Part shown: positions 1 to 13,668 of the stretch, piece after piece
Layout of the letters: each line of letters begins with the position of its first letter
How positions within the stretch are numbered: the first letter of the stretch is position 1
Source of the DNA: Gymnogyps californianus
Lineage: Eukaryota > Chordata > Aves > Accipitriformes > Cathartidae
Length of the DNA stretch: 64,000 bases
Assembly (NCBI RefSeq): GCF_018139145.2
Contig: NC_059477.1
Coordinates: 13,069,522 to 13,133,521 of the forward strand
Direction: 5' to 3'
Program-made: the position numbers and the translations under genes
The notes under the pieces: generated by a model
The model's database searches: none
The model's input: the letters and a program-made list of their open reading frames with translations, nothing else
Told to the model about the DNA's origin: nothing

Positions 1-3000
1 CCATGTGTGCTAATGCACCTCCATGGAGAAGGTGCAGGGTAAATCAGTTGCACTGGAGATGGATTACAGCAACTAATGGCATATTCAGGCTAACTCTAAT
101 TTTCCTCATCTACTGATAATGATGGCAGTGAACATGCAACAGGACAGGCTCCAGCAACTAATCTGTGGAAAAATGTCCTTTTCCCCAGAGCATTTTGACA
201 TGTTATGCATGTTCTACCCCCAAATGCAGACAATAATTTTCTCTTTTCTATACCTAATTTTCGTAATCAAATAACTTACTTCACTCCAGTGCTGAATCTG
301 TGTTGTTGCCTTTGCTCCCCTTGCAAGCAACATGAAAGTGAAAAAGCAAGATTCAGATTGTTGCCAACTGATTCTACTTTCCCTCAGAACAAGGAGACCC
401 CTGCAAGAGAGTCCATGCTTCTGCAAATGAAAATAAGCTTACCGCATAAGGGGTATAAGGTATAGAAAAAAAATGGCTGTCTGTTATTTTTGTATGAATA
501 TTTCCACTACCCCATGACTTTGTGCCAAACTGAGTCTCTTTCTCCCTAAAACCAAATTAAAGTATCCTCGCTGGATGGCATGATTTCTTGGTGGTTTTCA
601 TAGCCAGCCACAGGAAAATTAAGTTATGTGCATTTTAGTCAGAAAGTCTTGTTTCAGGTTCAACAAAACTGGGAAGTGATTAATCCTCTTCTAAAATATT
701 CCAGATGAGAGCTGACACATAAAAAAACCCCCAACCCTCAAATGGTTACTCTCCAGCAAGGCAGTTCATTGTATAACTGGCTGAAACTGCACATGGGTCA
801 GTAAATAAAGCAGCTAGATTTTTCAGCTCCAATAGAACAGTATGTTAATAAAAGATAAAGGAAAGAGGCTTAAACTTATGTGTTTCCTAAAGATAAGACA
901 GAAGCAGACACTTTGAAACACATCATATTTTACTGAACTTTGCAGTTGGCCTAAGAGGTAATGAAACACCCATTGGCAGGCCAGTTCCTAGGGGGTAGGG
1001 CTACACACAGTAACCTTGAGGAACATAGGCCATGAATCTAGAGAATCCTCTTCTTGAGCACTATATCATATAACCTTTTTGAAGAACTCCTTCCAGCACA
1101 TCCCCAGCATTAGGGTTTACATTTAGTGTGGAAAGAACACACATATATCTGCCATTTTCTCTGATTGCAAACAATGAAGTAAATAGTGCAGGTGAACAGA
1201 GTAGTAAGAGGGAGGTCATGGCTACACAGACTTCTCAGTATGCCTGCCTGTGGCTACCTTGCCACCAGCCTGCATTCCTGAGCTTCCTCTGTCACACAGC
1301 ACTGGGGGTATATTTGCAGCTCACAAGGCTATACTTCTGGTCCTCAGAGCTAGCTTGCTATAGCTACACAACGCTGCATTGTGCCGTGTAGACATAACTC
1401 ACATTTCTTGTAATGCAACCTCAGTCCTAGATGGAGTTGTGATGATTACATTTCATCAACCATGCTGCTCACAACAATCTAATTATGAAGAAGAAATTTA
1501 ACAGGGCTCCAAAATCACAAAGACTGAAACACACCTCAGATGTACAGTTGTAATACTTGTTCTCAGTCAACTACCATTGCTTCAGCACTGCGCATTAGTA
1601 TGCTTTCATGCACAATCCAGTCACTACTGGTCAGTAAGAAAGTCCAGCCAGGCCAGTCAGGCAAAGTGGAATTAGAAAGCAGACTGCCATCTGTATGCTG
1701 AAAATACTCTTCACCTTCCAAAGGTCTCATATACACATTCCGTGGGAAAGAACAGATCTTTTAGAAAGATCATATTGAAAGAAATTCTTGGCATCTTCAT
1801 TTTTATATGTGTGTAGAATATATCATTTTGTAATCTGAATCTGTTAACAATGCATAATTGAAATAAACCTCTCAATTTTTTCCGAAGGAAGGAAGAAAAC
1901 ACTAAGTTTGCATTCAAAGCTTTGATATTCACTTGGCATTCTGCTGTACTTAATGACAGCTCTACAAAGAAACACAGTTACTGTCTTATGTGGGAAAGCA
2001 TATTTGTGGCTGAGAAAGTGCTGCAAAAATTGCAGAGAGCGCTTTGATAATTTTATACCATATTTTCACCCCAATTTTTACAGCCAATTCATTTAGTCAA
2101 AAGTCATGTTTTCTGCTTCTTATTTTTCATTTCATATCCCCTGATTTAATGTTTTAGTTCTGGGCTGAATATCATTTTGTGTGGTGAAAGGTACCAAGAC
2201 ACAACTAAGGCTGTAATGCTTTGTGAAGTTTAATTACTTCAGCTCATTCCATGAGAGGGTTCTTGAATCAAAACACAGGTTACATTGCATCGCTTTTATA
2301 TTCTCAGCTCTATTCTAACCCAGTAAGACCTCCTCCACTATGTAGGTGCCTTTATCACAGGCCCACTTTCTAACAAATCACTTTTCCACTGGCACGTCAA
2401 AGTTCCCTTGGGATTCAGACTTCTGCAGTTTAAGAAATCTCCTGTTTAGCAGCTCACAAAAGTGTTGTTCCTTCACTGAACAGTCTCTCAAGCTCCTCAA
2501 GCTGAACGCTCACTTCTTGCACTGCAAACAAACTATTTGCTGCCACTGGAAAGACTGCTTTTGTCTGTACTCTCTCTTCTTCATTTACAGCCTCCTTCGT
2601 ACCTATCCAAAGAGGGTGCATTGCCTGGCTGAAGTTCAGACACAGCTTGTTCTATTGCGTTTCATTCCACTTCAGTGCAGACTTTTTCCTCACAGGAGCT
2701 AATAAAAAGGCAAGATTCCAGCTCCTAAGTTTTGGGAAGAAAGACCCCAGGTGATTTTGCATCTGATTCAAGCCACTGCAGTCCCCGGGAATTTTGTCTC
2801 TTGATTTCAGTAGGTTTTCCACTGAGCTCTCATTCTACTTCTAGATAAAGCCAATGGATTGTGAATTGCATTACCCTCTGTTGCTTCAGCATTTGAGGCT
2901 TCCTGATAGAAAACAGACAGTAAAGCCAAACCCTTCAATCATAACACACCTTTTAAGAGGGAGAGCTAAAAGCTGGTCATGAGTTTCTTGATTTTTGTTG

Positions 3001-3332
3001 TGTTTCAAATGTCGTTCTGTTGTTGCTGTGGCTGTTGTGTTTCCTATCAGAATGACCTTTAATTTTAAACATGTTATGGTGATCTAACTTCCCTGTTTCC
3101 TGGGATTTCCTCAGAACATGCAGAATGAGAGCTTCTACAACTTAACTCAACAGACACGGTTCCCCACTCTCTAACAAGGGCTTCTCTCCTCCACTGTGTT
3201 AGCTACTAAAGTTAAATAAATATTAAAAAAACAAACAAAACATTTAAAGGGCTCCATTTCTTTTTCTTAGATTATGTGCAATTATTTTATTCATTTCACA
3301 ATTATAGCCTTGCCTTTCAGGCTGGGTAAGAC

Positions 3333-3347
3333 TTTTTTTTTTTTTTT
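3333..3347. repeat. T15 homopolymer
   Basis: Fifteen consecutive T on the plus strand, followed by aatata. No retrotransposon body is recognisable next to it, so it is called only as a simple homopolymer. Confidence 0.9.
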
Positions 3348-5040
3348 AATATAAGGAACAAACCAAATCCTTCTGTTTCCTTTATTTTAAAATCTTGCCT
3401 TTCCACAGGCCAAACCATCTGTAAGGGAGAATAAAGCAGGACAAGAATTTATTGCCTGGACTATGGGGATGGGGAAACTGGAGCTCTCTCTCTCTTCTGT
3501 TACATGTAGGGACCTGTTAAAAGTTGTCTGTTTATATTTTTTGGCTTAACCTCTAACCACGTTTCTTGCCTCAGTTTAGTAGAAACTGATGCAAGAGAAA
3601 TCCAGTTGGAAGAGTCCATCATAACCCCTCAGTTGTGCACCCCTTTTGCCTATGTTAGTGTGAAGGGTATGACTCCCTGTCTAGCAAGGGGAGCCAGAAG
3701 TTTAGCATGGAGCACTGCTGCTGTTCAGGTGACTTTGTCTTCTTTGGGTAACGGCAATCAGATCCCCCTGTCCCCTTTTTTTACCATCAGGAGCTGCTAC
3801 TGAGTTCCAGACTTTTAAACATAAAGTACCTATGATCAAACCCTATTGTTTATTTTCTGGGGGAGGAGTTGCCCAACTTGGTTTCTTTGAGCAAGAAGAA
3901 ATGAAAAGCCGAATGTGACCATTAGTAATCATCAGGATGCTGTATTTCACTTCTATACACCACTACAATTATTTCCTGGAAAAACTAATTGGAGAGGGAA
4001 TCCCTGCATCAGTTCTGCACAGCCTCCAAACTAAGGAGCCCACAAACTGCTGGTGCAATCTGTCATGCACTCCAGCTGCCATTTGTGACAGCTTAAGTTG
4101 TGAGAAAAATACAACCAAGGTACCCAAGTCAGCTCCTTAACCTAGTACCTGGTTGCAGGAAAGAGCCCCACATGTATGCTTTCATAAGCAAAGCACACAT
4201 CATCTTGCCTTAACTCTCCACATCTCCTGGAGATTACATCCAGAGGCTGGCATTGCGATATGACATATTGTAATGCAGAATCACTGCAGTATGATCCCCA
4301 ACGTGATTAGCACAGCTCAGCCTTAGTTGGGATATTATGGCTTAGATTATTCCTATTAGTTTCCAACTGATCTTGGAACGCAAGTATTACATCTGATTTT
4401 AATGAAACTTTAGACTTCGTTGTTTTCAGTCAGCTAATGAAATAGTTGAACCTTCCCATGACTTGCTGTAATTATAACAAAGGCTGTGCATTATCATGAA
4501 CAATGCTAACCTCTTTACAAGATGTAAAATTAATCCTCCAGTACTTGTGTACTGATATGTTTGGAAATGCAAACTGAGGAGTGAAAAGAAATTAATGCTA
4601 CCCTGGTGAAATGTGAACCTACCTGGCACAGAGTCTTTCACACAGTACACTCTGGCACAGCCTCTTGGTTACATGTAACTTTATGTTAACAGGAAAAGTC
4701 ACTTGAAAATCTGTTTTGTTCATGAAAGCCTCAAGCACATACACAATTTAATCACATTTAGAAGATCATCTTAAAGCACTTGTGAAAAAACAGAAGTGCA
4801 TTATAAGAAAAAAAAATTCAAGGTGGAGACATCACCAAGGCCTTGAGAGGAATTTCTTGGTTTCAACATGCGAAGAAAGTTTGCATTTGCAAGAGCTTTT
4901 CCAAAGACTCTGGCAAGACGCTGTATTTTCAAGACTGAAAACGATTTCCATTGGGTGGCTTGTTTGCTGGCTTCTGTAAAACAGCTTGGTGGTCCCAGGA
5001 CAGCTCTTACTGGACTAATGTTCTTCACACAAAAGCCACG

Positions 5041-5077
5041 ACTGTAATTGGCATTAACTGTAATTGGCATTAACTGT
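5041..5077. repeat. 16-bp tandem duplication
   Basis: Two perfect copies of actgtaattggcatta (5041-5056 and 5057-5072) are followed by a partial third copy, actgt. Perfect identity suggests a recent slippage or duplication event. No function is implied. Confidence 0.9.
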
Positions 5078-8000
5078 TCCCTGCTTTGGCAGCCTCATCT
5101 GAGAAACTAAAAATCAAATACACAATGTGGACTGAATTGCCCTTAATGGTCCCTCCACATCAGGGCTAAGGGCATACCAAGGGTAAGGAATTGCGTTTGT
5201 TTGTGGAGACAGGCAGAGAACTGCAGTTTCTTCCACTGTCCAGTCTGCGGAGTAATTAAAGGGCTACTGAGTGATCAGCCAAGAGACATAGCACTATTAG
5301 GTCCTCTTTGGAGAAATGGGGCATTTTAGCGGCAAGCACCAGGAAACCTCTCTCCACCACTGAGCTGCAAGGTGGTTTTGGTCATATCAATCTCTGTGCC
5401 TCCTGGCATATGTACACTTGTTTTAAAATATCATCTCTCTGGCAAAGCATCCACAGCTGGAAAGGGCTGTTTAAATACTATCAAACTACCAATTCTCAAA
5501 ATTTAGAAATATTTTTTAACTCCTGGGGCGGGGGTGTGGGAAGAACAAGCATCATCCTGTGCAAAGTTACCCTGTTTACAGACCAATACAAATTTGAAAG
5601 GGTTCACTCCTTCACCTCTCTTTTCCAGTGTTCTGTTTCTTTGCTTGTGGGCAAAGGTATACGTGCAGGGCTTTTTCACACTTTTAAAGACCACCAAGGG
5701 TCCACAGATCAAAGGTTGATAAGCATAAGCACTGACCTATAATAAAATCCTTACTGACAGAAAGAGCCAGGAGTGAATGAGGCTGAACCAGGTTCGTTCT
5801 TGCCAAAGCTTGCAGCTACGTTGTTTGTAGCTGCACCAGTGGCTGATATCCACTGCTACCAATGGCTCGCTTTATACAGTAAGCAAACTCTAACCATGGA
5901 AAAGCAAGCTAATTTGCCTTAAAGTATTTTAAAACCACAGTGACTTTCTCCTTCCCAGTAAGCAGAGATAGGGAGCAACTATACAGGTCCTGTGACACCA
6001 AAGAAGTAGTACAAAACCATTCTGTCAAAAAACGTTGTCCCCATGGATTGCTGCTGCACACAGGTGTTCACAGGCTGACCTCCATGTTAGCACAGGTCCA
6101 TTGGTTGCACATAGGACTGAGGCGATGAAATTTTGACCTTGGATTTTTGAGGGTTTCCAATGAGAACAAACAGGCTGTACTCTCAGTTCTCTTTCCACCC
6201 AGAAAAAGTTATATACTAGTATTTAGTAAGATTTTATCCACAGCTTTATAGCTATATCCTTTCCTTAAAAAAATCCCTACAGCTTTCAACAGCAGCACGG
6301 TTAAGGACTACTCCTTCGAATGAATTACAAACATTTGCAGATGGAAAATCCAAATGCTATTACATCACAAAGTACAGGCGAGGTTCATGGATCCTTGCAT
6401 CAGAAGTTTGAATATATGCCTTTGCTCAGTCTGCTTATGCCTTCATACCCAAGATCATTCAAATACTATTTGTAAATGCAGTATGAACACGTTTCTGTCT
6501 TGTCTGCCCTGTATTTTCACACAGACACACATACATACTAACACCCCAGGCACTCAGTCTGAATTACTAATTCCAAACGCAAGCAAACCAGCTGTTGTCA
6601 ACTATTCATTTGTATGGCCATGTCACCGAGGATTCCAAAGTATGGGATCACTGTTGTGCTAGGCTTTGCACAGGTACAGAAGAAAACAGTAACCTGCTTC
6701 AAAGAATTTCCAGGATGTAGCTGTACACTTTTTAAACTTCACAAGCTCCCAGGCTCACAAGAAACAGAAACAATTACTGATAAGCCAACAGTGGTTACCA
6801 GTATTTAAGGCAGACTCCTTAGACTTCCACAGATGTAAACTTGTGGCTGTTTTCTAAGGTTAGTTAACCAACTCCTGTTTAAATCAAAATCACCAGCACA
6901 ACTCTATATGCCAAGCTGGATACCCTTTCACTGATGCAGTCCCTTTCCTGCTATGTCATTCCATCTGGAAACATGAAAAGGAGTTGATCTGGAATAGATC
7001 ACATCCCTCTAGTATTAAAATCTTACTAATAAAGTATGGAAATTGCAAGTGTTTGGGGGTGAAACAGACAGTTATGAAGTAATACTATACAGGGAGCAGA
7101 GAACTATATACAGAAGGAAACTTGTAAATATTGTTGATCTATCAGCACTTAGGATTGCCCTCATCACCATCAAGTTCATATTTCCCCTTCCCTGGAATTG
7201 AGGACATTCTGTTCCTGTAAATTAGTTAAAGTCTTCCAATCATTTCTGTCTTATGCAATATATTAATTCTCTCTCTCCACAAATGTGATGGAAGTATTTT
7301 TGTTCAAATTTTCCATATAGTCACCTTTGTGCTGAGGTCTGCTATGGAAGAACATAAAATTTTCAAGGTAGAAGTCTCTCAAACTTTGAAGTCCCTAAAA
7401 AATGGGATTCATAATTAGAAGACTTGGGTGACTTCACTACGGTTATTGCAACAGTTCCAGTTGTAATACCGTTTCAGTTCAGCAATGAACTTTTCATTTA
7501 CTCTTAGGAAGCTCCCAGGTGGTGTCACTGAAAAGATTCCAAATCTACTGCATAATGGCTAATCTACCCACCAAATTAAAAGAGCTCCAAACTTAAACTA
7601 AAGCAGAGTTCCTCCAATCTTAATATTTAGGGCAATAGTCTTACTCTCCAAACCAATGGGGTACACATAAGATGTATAATGGGTGCCACAGAATAACAAC
7701 TTCATGCCCGTATTAATAGAAAAATACAAATAACTAGCTTATGGCCTGGCCTTTCATAAACCAAAATTATTTTCCTTTCAGGGTTAGGAACTTCCCTTCT
7801 TTTTCCTCCTCTGACCTATTTTATGGTACTTTTTTCTGATAAATAAACTGTAGAAATAAAAACACTGATTTAGAATAAAAGGAAATAAATTTCTTTCATA
7901 AAACTAGTCAAAAAGGGCAAGCCTCTCATGATATCCTGCAGACACTGGTCTACATAATTACGGATATTTAGGTGGAGCTTTCTGTGGCAGTGAATGCCAA

Positions 8001-8514
8001 GCACTGGTTTGCTTGCTGTTGCTACACAGCTTCTACCATGCAAGGCATCATAAATAATAATGGTTGATACTTCTGTCAGTGATGGCAGCCAAGAGTTTCT
8101 GCTTTTGACTTCTAGTGCTCATGTGGCCGTGAAGTTCAACTTTTGCAAGGGTTATCTTCCCATACACAAAACAAAGCAACGTAAGATTGCTATTCCTTGG
8201 GGCTCACTTTTCTCTAGCCAGCTTGATATAGGTCACTTCAAATTTAATTAAAACATCTTAAATCAGCTCTTGCCACTTTTAAGTATAAACTGAATTAAAA
8301 CACCTTAAGAAACCTTGCACCAGAAAACCGGTAACTCACTGAGTGGAAGAGCAGTAGCATTTCCATGTGAAGAAAGGTTTCCAGTTGCATAAATGGTGCT
8401 GTTGAGGGCTGCAGGCAGTAAACTGGTCTCTTTGACTGTATTTCTCAAAAGCCTGACAAGTGCTTGTTCAAAGAAGTTCTTGTTCTTGACTGATCAGTCC
8501 TACTCCTTGGTAAG

Positions 8515-8625
8515 GAATGACAGAATTGGTGAGGTTGGAAGGCACTTCTGGATATCACCTAGTCCAACACTGCTTCTCAAAGCAAGGCCAACAGAGCAGG
8601 TTGCCTAGGACCTTTTCCTGAGATG
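8515..8625 (-). mobile_element. CR1 LINE 3'-end fragment, old
   Basis: Read on the minus strand this is the terminal part of an avian CR1. The plus-strand text has gaggttggaaggcacttctg, then a cctagtccaac block, then ctcaaagca and agcaggttgcctaggacc, in the order of the CR1 3' untranslated end. It is heavily 5' truncated (about 110 bp) and diverged, with no coding potential left. The plus-strand open frame crossing it (8393-8608) is an artefact of the repeat. Confidence 0.82.
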
Positions 8626-9604
8626 AAAATACCACCTTTTCTTCTGTCGCTGGTACAAAAGCCACCAGGATTCCAGAAAAAAGGAAGAAAGACTTTGGGA
8701 GTCTTTCCTTAACCTAAGCTCTCTTTATGAATCTGTAAGGTGGAGAAGTGAGTGACTATGGTTTTCCATTAAGTCTGCTGTAGACAAATACTTTGATGTG
8801 CACCCCAAACATAGCAAGCACTACTGATAACATGAACTGTGTTAAAGCTGTTAGCAAGAAATCAACAAACCTCCTTATGCCTAAGACCATGAGAGATACA
8901 GGAGCCAAGTGGATAAAGCTGAGCACTCAGAAGCCTGTTGATTAGTGTTCTGGTCCCAGTTCATATCAAGTTACTTCAAAAAATGTGCTGTACTGTAGAG
9001 TGTTTTGAGATCCCATGGATACAACAGTCCTCAGTCCCATTCAGACACACACTAATTCACAGCAGGTCATGAAGTGCTGTTAGAACTACATTGCACCCCT
9101 GAAAACATGATGCATGTGCCAATTTTTTTTAACTGTGCTTATTATAAGATTATACAAAATTACATGCAGAGAAAATTACACTTCATTAGTCGATTCAGCA
9201 TAAATGATGCAAAACTGCTCAGAAAGATAATTCCTAAACAATGCTACAGTTGTTACAGTCCGAAAAGCCAATCCAGCACATCTCAAGCAAGTATTAAAAT
9301 AAACCTAGAAAAGTTCTGTTTTCCTGAATGTTGATGCTTTTTATATCCAATTTATTTGCTTCTATCTTATTTATTAGGCTGTTTCACCAAGGACTCATTA
9401 TAGTGTCAAAGCACCAAAATTTAATGATCCTTAAGAGAATCATAACTGACAGGTGACATCCTCATGCGGCATCTGCTGATTAGAACTGACTTCTACATGA
9501 ATAGATGATCTACTTTAAAAGAAATCCTGTAGCCAAAAATATAGTACCATCAACTATAAACACAGAAGTTACCATTAACAAGATAAGCAGTTTAGGAAAT
9601 TAAC
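8626..9604. other. Unannotated spacer between two CR1 copies
   Basis: AT-rich sequence with no recognisable gene or repeat. An 86-codon plus-strand frame at 9074-9334 is rich in K, N, I and S codons as expected from base composition and shows no domain. Confidence 0.55.
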
Positions 9605-10101
9605 AACAAGTGGAGACATTTAAGGACATGGACCTGTTGGAGCGAGTCCAGAGGAGGGCCACGAAGATGATCAGAGGGCTGGAGCACCTCTCCTATGAAG
9701 ACAGACTGAGAGAGTTGGGGTTGTTCAGCCTGGAGAAGAGAAGGCTCTGGGGAGACCTTAGAGCAGCCTTCCAGTACCTAAAGGGGGCCTACAAGAAAGC
9801 CGGAGAGGGACTTTTTACAAGGGCATGTAGTGATAGGACAAGGGGTAACGGCTTTAAACTGAAAGAGGGTGGAGTTAGATGAGATGTAAGGAAAAAGTTC
9901 TTCACTGTGAGGGTGATGAGGCACTGGAACAGGTTGCCCAGAGAGGTTGTGGATGCCCCCTCCCTGGAAGCATTCAAGGCCAGGTTGGATGGGGCTTTGA
10001 GCAACCTGGTCTAGTGGAAGGTGTCCCTGCCCATGGCAGGGGGGTTGGAACTAGATGATCTTTAAGGTCCCTTCCAACCCAAACCATTCTAGGATTCTAT
10101 A
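9605..10101 (+). mobile_element. CR1 LINE, 5'-truncated, plus strand
   Basis: About 500 bp of CR1 3' end in sense orientation. The frame starting near 9610 encodes the C-terminal end of the CR1 reverse-transcriptase protein: [17 protein letters not shown], then [10 protein letters not shown], then [10 protein letters not shown]. It is interrupted by an in-frame TGA after GGVR at about 9880. The downstream part still reads [17 protein letters not shown] and APSLEAFKA in the same frame. The untranslated tail follows (tggaaggtgtccctgcccat, then ggttggaactagatgatc) and ends in attctaggattctat, the typical CR1 terminal repeat. The insertion is dead: it is 5' truncated and carries stops. It is moderately diverged, so younger than the 8.5-kb fragment. 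Confidence 0.95.
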
Positions 10102-13100
10102 ATGGCTATGCTAACTTTAAATGAAACAATTCTGGCTTTCTAAAAACAATTTGTAAGGAACCTCTATTCCTCACATTTTCATTAAACTACAGATGGATGA
10201 CTCTATACAGCTAAGCTGTCTGCTAAGCAAGCAGTTGTGGGAAGGATCTGGCTAGGTCCCTTAAAGTAGGCTAGCTAGAGATTGGCTAACTAGAGATTTT
10301 TTTCCTCTAGTTTTCACGCATTTCCTCGAGTACTATGAAAGCACAGCAGCTACTGTTGAAAGAAACATTGAGAGACCCTATGCTTGTAAGTGGATTTTCA
10401 AGAGACAGAGAAGTTTGACTTTTTTTGAGGACAGAAAAATGAAGAGCCTGATTTTAGAATTAAAGTAAGCAGCCTACAAAAATATGTAGTGATAGGTACT
10501 GAACAGTAACACGATCACATTTCATGAGCTGCAGAGTGCTTCCATGTGAATTTCTCCTGTCTTCTTGTGACATGGGGAGAGATGGAAAGCTACTTCCAAC
10601 TTCCATCTAACCTACCAGTTGTTCTGAACATGCTTATGCACAGCCTCAAACTGGAGCTTACTACAGTTGTGAAAATTATTTGAACTTTGCCTCCTGAGAA
10701 ATGTAGCTGAGTGACAAGCAGGCAGCTTTCCAAAGACCCCTCTTTAATTGAGAATGGTCAAATTAAAAAAATAAAATTATAAAAGGTCCCTCAGTATCAT
10801 TTCTTCTGACAGGCACATCCAAATTGTGATACCAGTATCACCTTCATGCTGAGAGAGAACAGGAGGCAATAATATTGCATGTTTGGCAACAAAGCAGAGG
10901 ATGAAATCTTTACCTATACTATGTGTAACATTTAAATATAAATAAATATGCCAGTCATGAAACAAAAGTGCACGAGACAAGTTTCCAGGGTTCTCTGACT
11001 GATTAGGAATTCATCTAAATTGAAATGAAAGCAGATAATCTTTTTTTCAGTAATTTACACAGATTCATTTACATAGCACTGGCCTTCACTATACCATCCA
11101 CTAGGTATACTAGCAATGATGCAGCACATCTTCACATGATCACATAGCTGGAAAATATAAGAAAAATAATGAAGAATAATTTGTAAAATAAATCAACCAT
11201 AAAAGTATAAAAAAGCATCTGGTAGCCTACTTGCTCATTTGCTTTATAAGAAGATTAAATTCTTTTTTTTTTTTCCTGAGTTGGGAGAATTTCCAATGCT
11301 AAATGATGGGTAGCCTGGTTGGATAATCACAGAAGTGTCTTTATAGCAGCTATTTGTATTAGCGTATACCTAAAAAAGCTCAAGCTAGTAATCAGTTTTA
11401 GCCAAGAAATATTAGTGTTTGGCTGTACTTTTAATAGATAACTTCATCAGGTTAAGGGAGTTGGTTGAGAGGCACGCTGTACCATCTCCAGGGTTCATCA
11501 TACAAGTTCCTCATGCTAGGAAGTGTTTTAATACCCACATTTAATAAATGCTCATTGTGGCTGGCAAAGAGGGGGCATGGATCATAAAGTTCATTTGGGA
11601 GGTGGATACAATAGGTCAGGATATGCTGGCTTAAGGATCTTACTTAACTAATTGTTTAAAGCAGTGTCCCCAGAAACGGGTTAGGTTCATTTATTTAGAA
11701 GTTTGAATAAGAAAGTTCAGGTGACTGACGTCCTGAAATGAAGTTCGTATTGGCACAGTGCATACCCTTTCTTCAAGACTGTGGTTTTGCAGCATATTTT
11801 CTAAGGACTGCAACACAGAAAAAAACACAGCAGGAATGCAATGACTGGACTAGAAAGAAGCAGAGGGAGCTAACTACCAGTCAAGACTTAGCAGATGAAG
11901 AATTTTCTCTCTTTTCTTATGAGAGAGAATATAAAATATGGGTGACATGAATCTACTGTGATGATTTTAAAATTGAGGCATTCTCTAAGGAAGAATGAAA
12001 GCTCTTTCAAAAAAGCAGAGGAAGCTTTTAACAAAGGGAAAATGACAGAAAAGAGGCTGTTTTGATTGGGCTCTGGGGATTTAACGTATCTTTTGTAAAA
12101 ATCTGATCTGCTATTACTATCCTCTGAGCAAGAGAGTTTATTGTACTTTAATAATGACACAAATAGTGTGTTTGAATATTGTGTGTTTCTGTAATTGATT
12201 GCTGACAATGTATTATTGAATTCTGTAGCTGCAAAGGGTTGCTCTGGATTACTGCTTATAAAAACAGTACAGTGTGTGAAGCAAAAGATGGAATGACAAC
12301 ATTGCAACCACAAGGACATCACATGTTGAAGGCCAAATCCTACAGATACTCACTACTGTGAGGATGTCCCTCACCACAATAAGTACAATGCCCAATGACA
12401 AGCAGTCACAGGTTTAAGTTATACATAGTCAATGGAATGACCAGCGATGAACGGCAATAAAAACGAGTGCAAAAAGGCACTGAAAAATGGCATGTCATTC
12501 ATAAAGTCCCACTCTTGAAAAACTTTTCTTAGCCTAGGTAATTTTTCTGAGCTTCAAAGGGAGAGAAAAAAACACCTGTGGCAACTGTAAGACCATACAG
12601 AAACACCAGCTGTTTCCAAATAAGAAGTCAGCTATGCAGACAAATGTTATCCCACCAGTATATGGGAAGGGGAACAAATTATATAATATTTTGCCAGGTC
12701 TTCCCGAAGCAAGGTAAGGTAAAGAAGCCAAAGGGCTATCACTGGAAGATCTCAGAGCTTTTCATTGAGTATCACTTGCAGAAACATAATAGTTCAGGCC
12801 TAATAAAACAGCAGGTATGATGCTAAAAGTGGAGAGGTGGTTTTCGCTCAAGCAGTATACATTTGAGGGGGAAAAAAAGAAAGAGAAATGGGCTTTGCAC
12901 TTTGCCACAGCCTTAAAAATGCCAGACACTAGCGGTCTAAGCTGAGGGAGTAAATTCTGAATCAGGAAATACCTTGAGTAGCCTACCTGATAGAAATTTT
13001 CTGTTAACTACTCCTTTTTGCTTACAGCAAGTAGACTCCAGCTGATGTGTTTTGGGAGATTTCAATTACAGCACACTGAAAGCCTCAAACAGTGGGTTGC

Positions 13101-13567
13101 AGGTCCTCCCATTAACAGCCTCCTGCACTGTCTTTTATTGCGTACTATGAGGAGAGTGCTCCCAAAAGGACAAAACAAAGGCTGATTTTTAAAATTTAAT
13201 CCTTTACTTTTAACTATACTGCTTTCTGATATTATTTTTTCTGTCTCCTTTCTGATAGCACCTTTAAAAGATTTGTAGACTTGTCTCCCCAACACACTTA
13301 ATTGTTGCTTAGAAAGTTTATTACATAGTTGTTAACTTTCAATATGTTTCTAGTAGTCAGTTGGAATTTAATTATAGTAACTATCCAAATAAATCTGACT
13401 CTCTAAATTAAATAACAGCTACTCTTAAGTAAATAACATTTGAATATTCTCTCCTTTTCTCTGTCATACACAGACATTACTTGGAATACTAACAACCTTG
13501 CAAAACACACCATTTCCTAGCTGTTTGGTCTCATTAGATATTGTTCTAGCAGTCATTTGTTTTATTA
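10102..13567. other. AT-rich unannotated DNA
   Basis: No gene is recognised. The longest frame is 144 codons on the minus strand (11888-12322); it lacks domain character and is attributed to chance. A T12 run lies at 11263-11274 and a 15-bp imperfect duplication at 10269-10298. Confidence 0.55.
10269..10298. repeat. 15-bp near-perfect tandem duplication
   Basis: ggctagctagagatt (10269-10283) is followed directly by ggctaactagagatt (10284-10298), differing at one base. Confidence 0.85.
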
Positions 13568-13668
13568 GAACCCTAGGATCAGTTGGGTTGGAAAGGACCT
13601 TGGGAGGTCTCTAGTCCAACCTCCTCTCAAAGCAGGCCCAGATATGATGAAATCAGATCTAGTTGGGA
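13568..13668 (-). mobile_element. CR1 LINE 3'-end fragment
   Basis: The plus-strand text shows gaaccctaggatc, gttgggttggaaaggacctt, tctctagtccaacctcct and ctcaaagcaggccca. These are the reverse complement of the CR1 3' terminus in the correct order. Only about 100 bp remain and there is no coding sequence. It is severely 5' truncated, which is usual for CR1. Confidence 0.87.

Larger units (their letters stand above)
1..8514. other. AT-rich unannotated DNA
   Basis: No gene, RNA gene or well-preserved mobile element is recognised here. The longest open frame (144 codons, 5308-5742, plus strand) has ordinary AT-rich composition, no recognisable motif and no convincing splice context, so it is read as chance. 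Only a T homopolymer and a 16-bp tandem duplication, listed separately, stand out. Confidence 0.6.

Noticed and set aside
5308..5742. 144-codon plus-strand open frame
   Set aside because: No domain, no good splice or promoter context, and a few frames of this length are expected by chance in 64 kb read in six frames.
11888..12322. 144-codon minus-strand open frame
   Set aside because: AT-driven residue mix (F, S, L, N, K) without motifs or believable exon borders.
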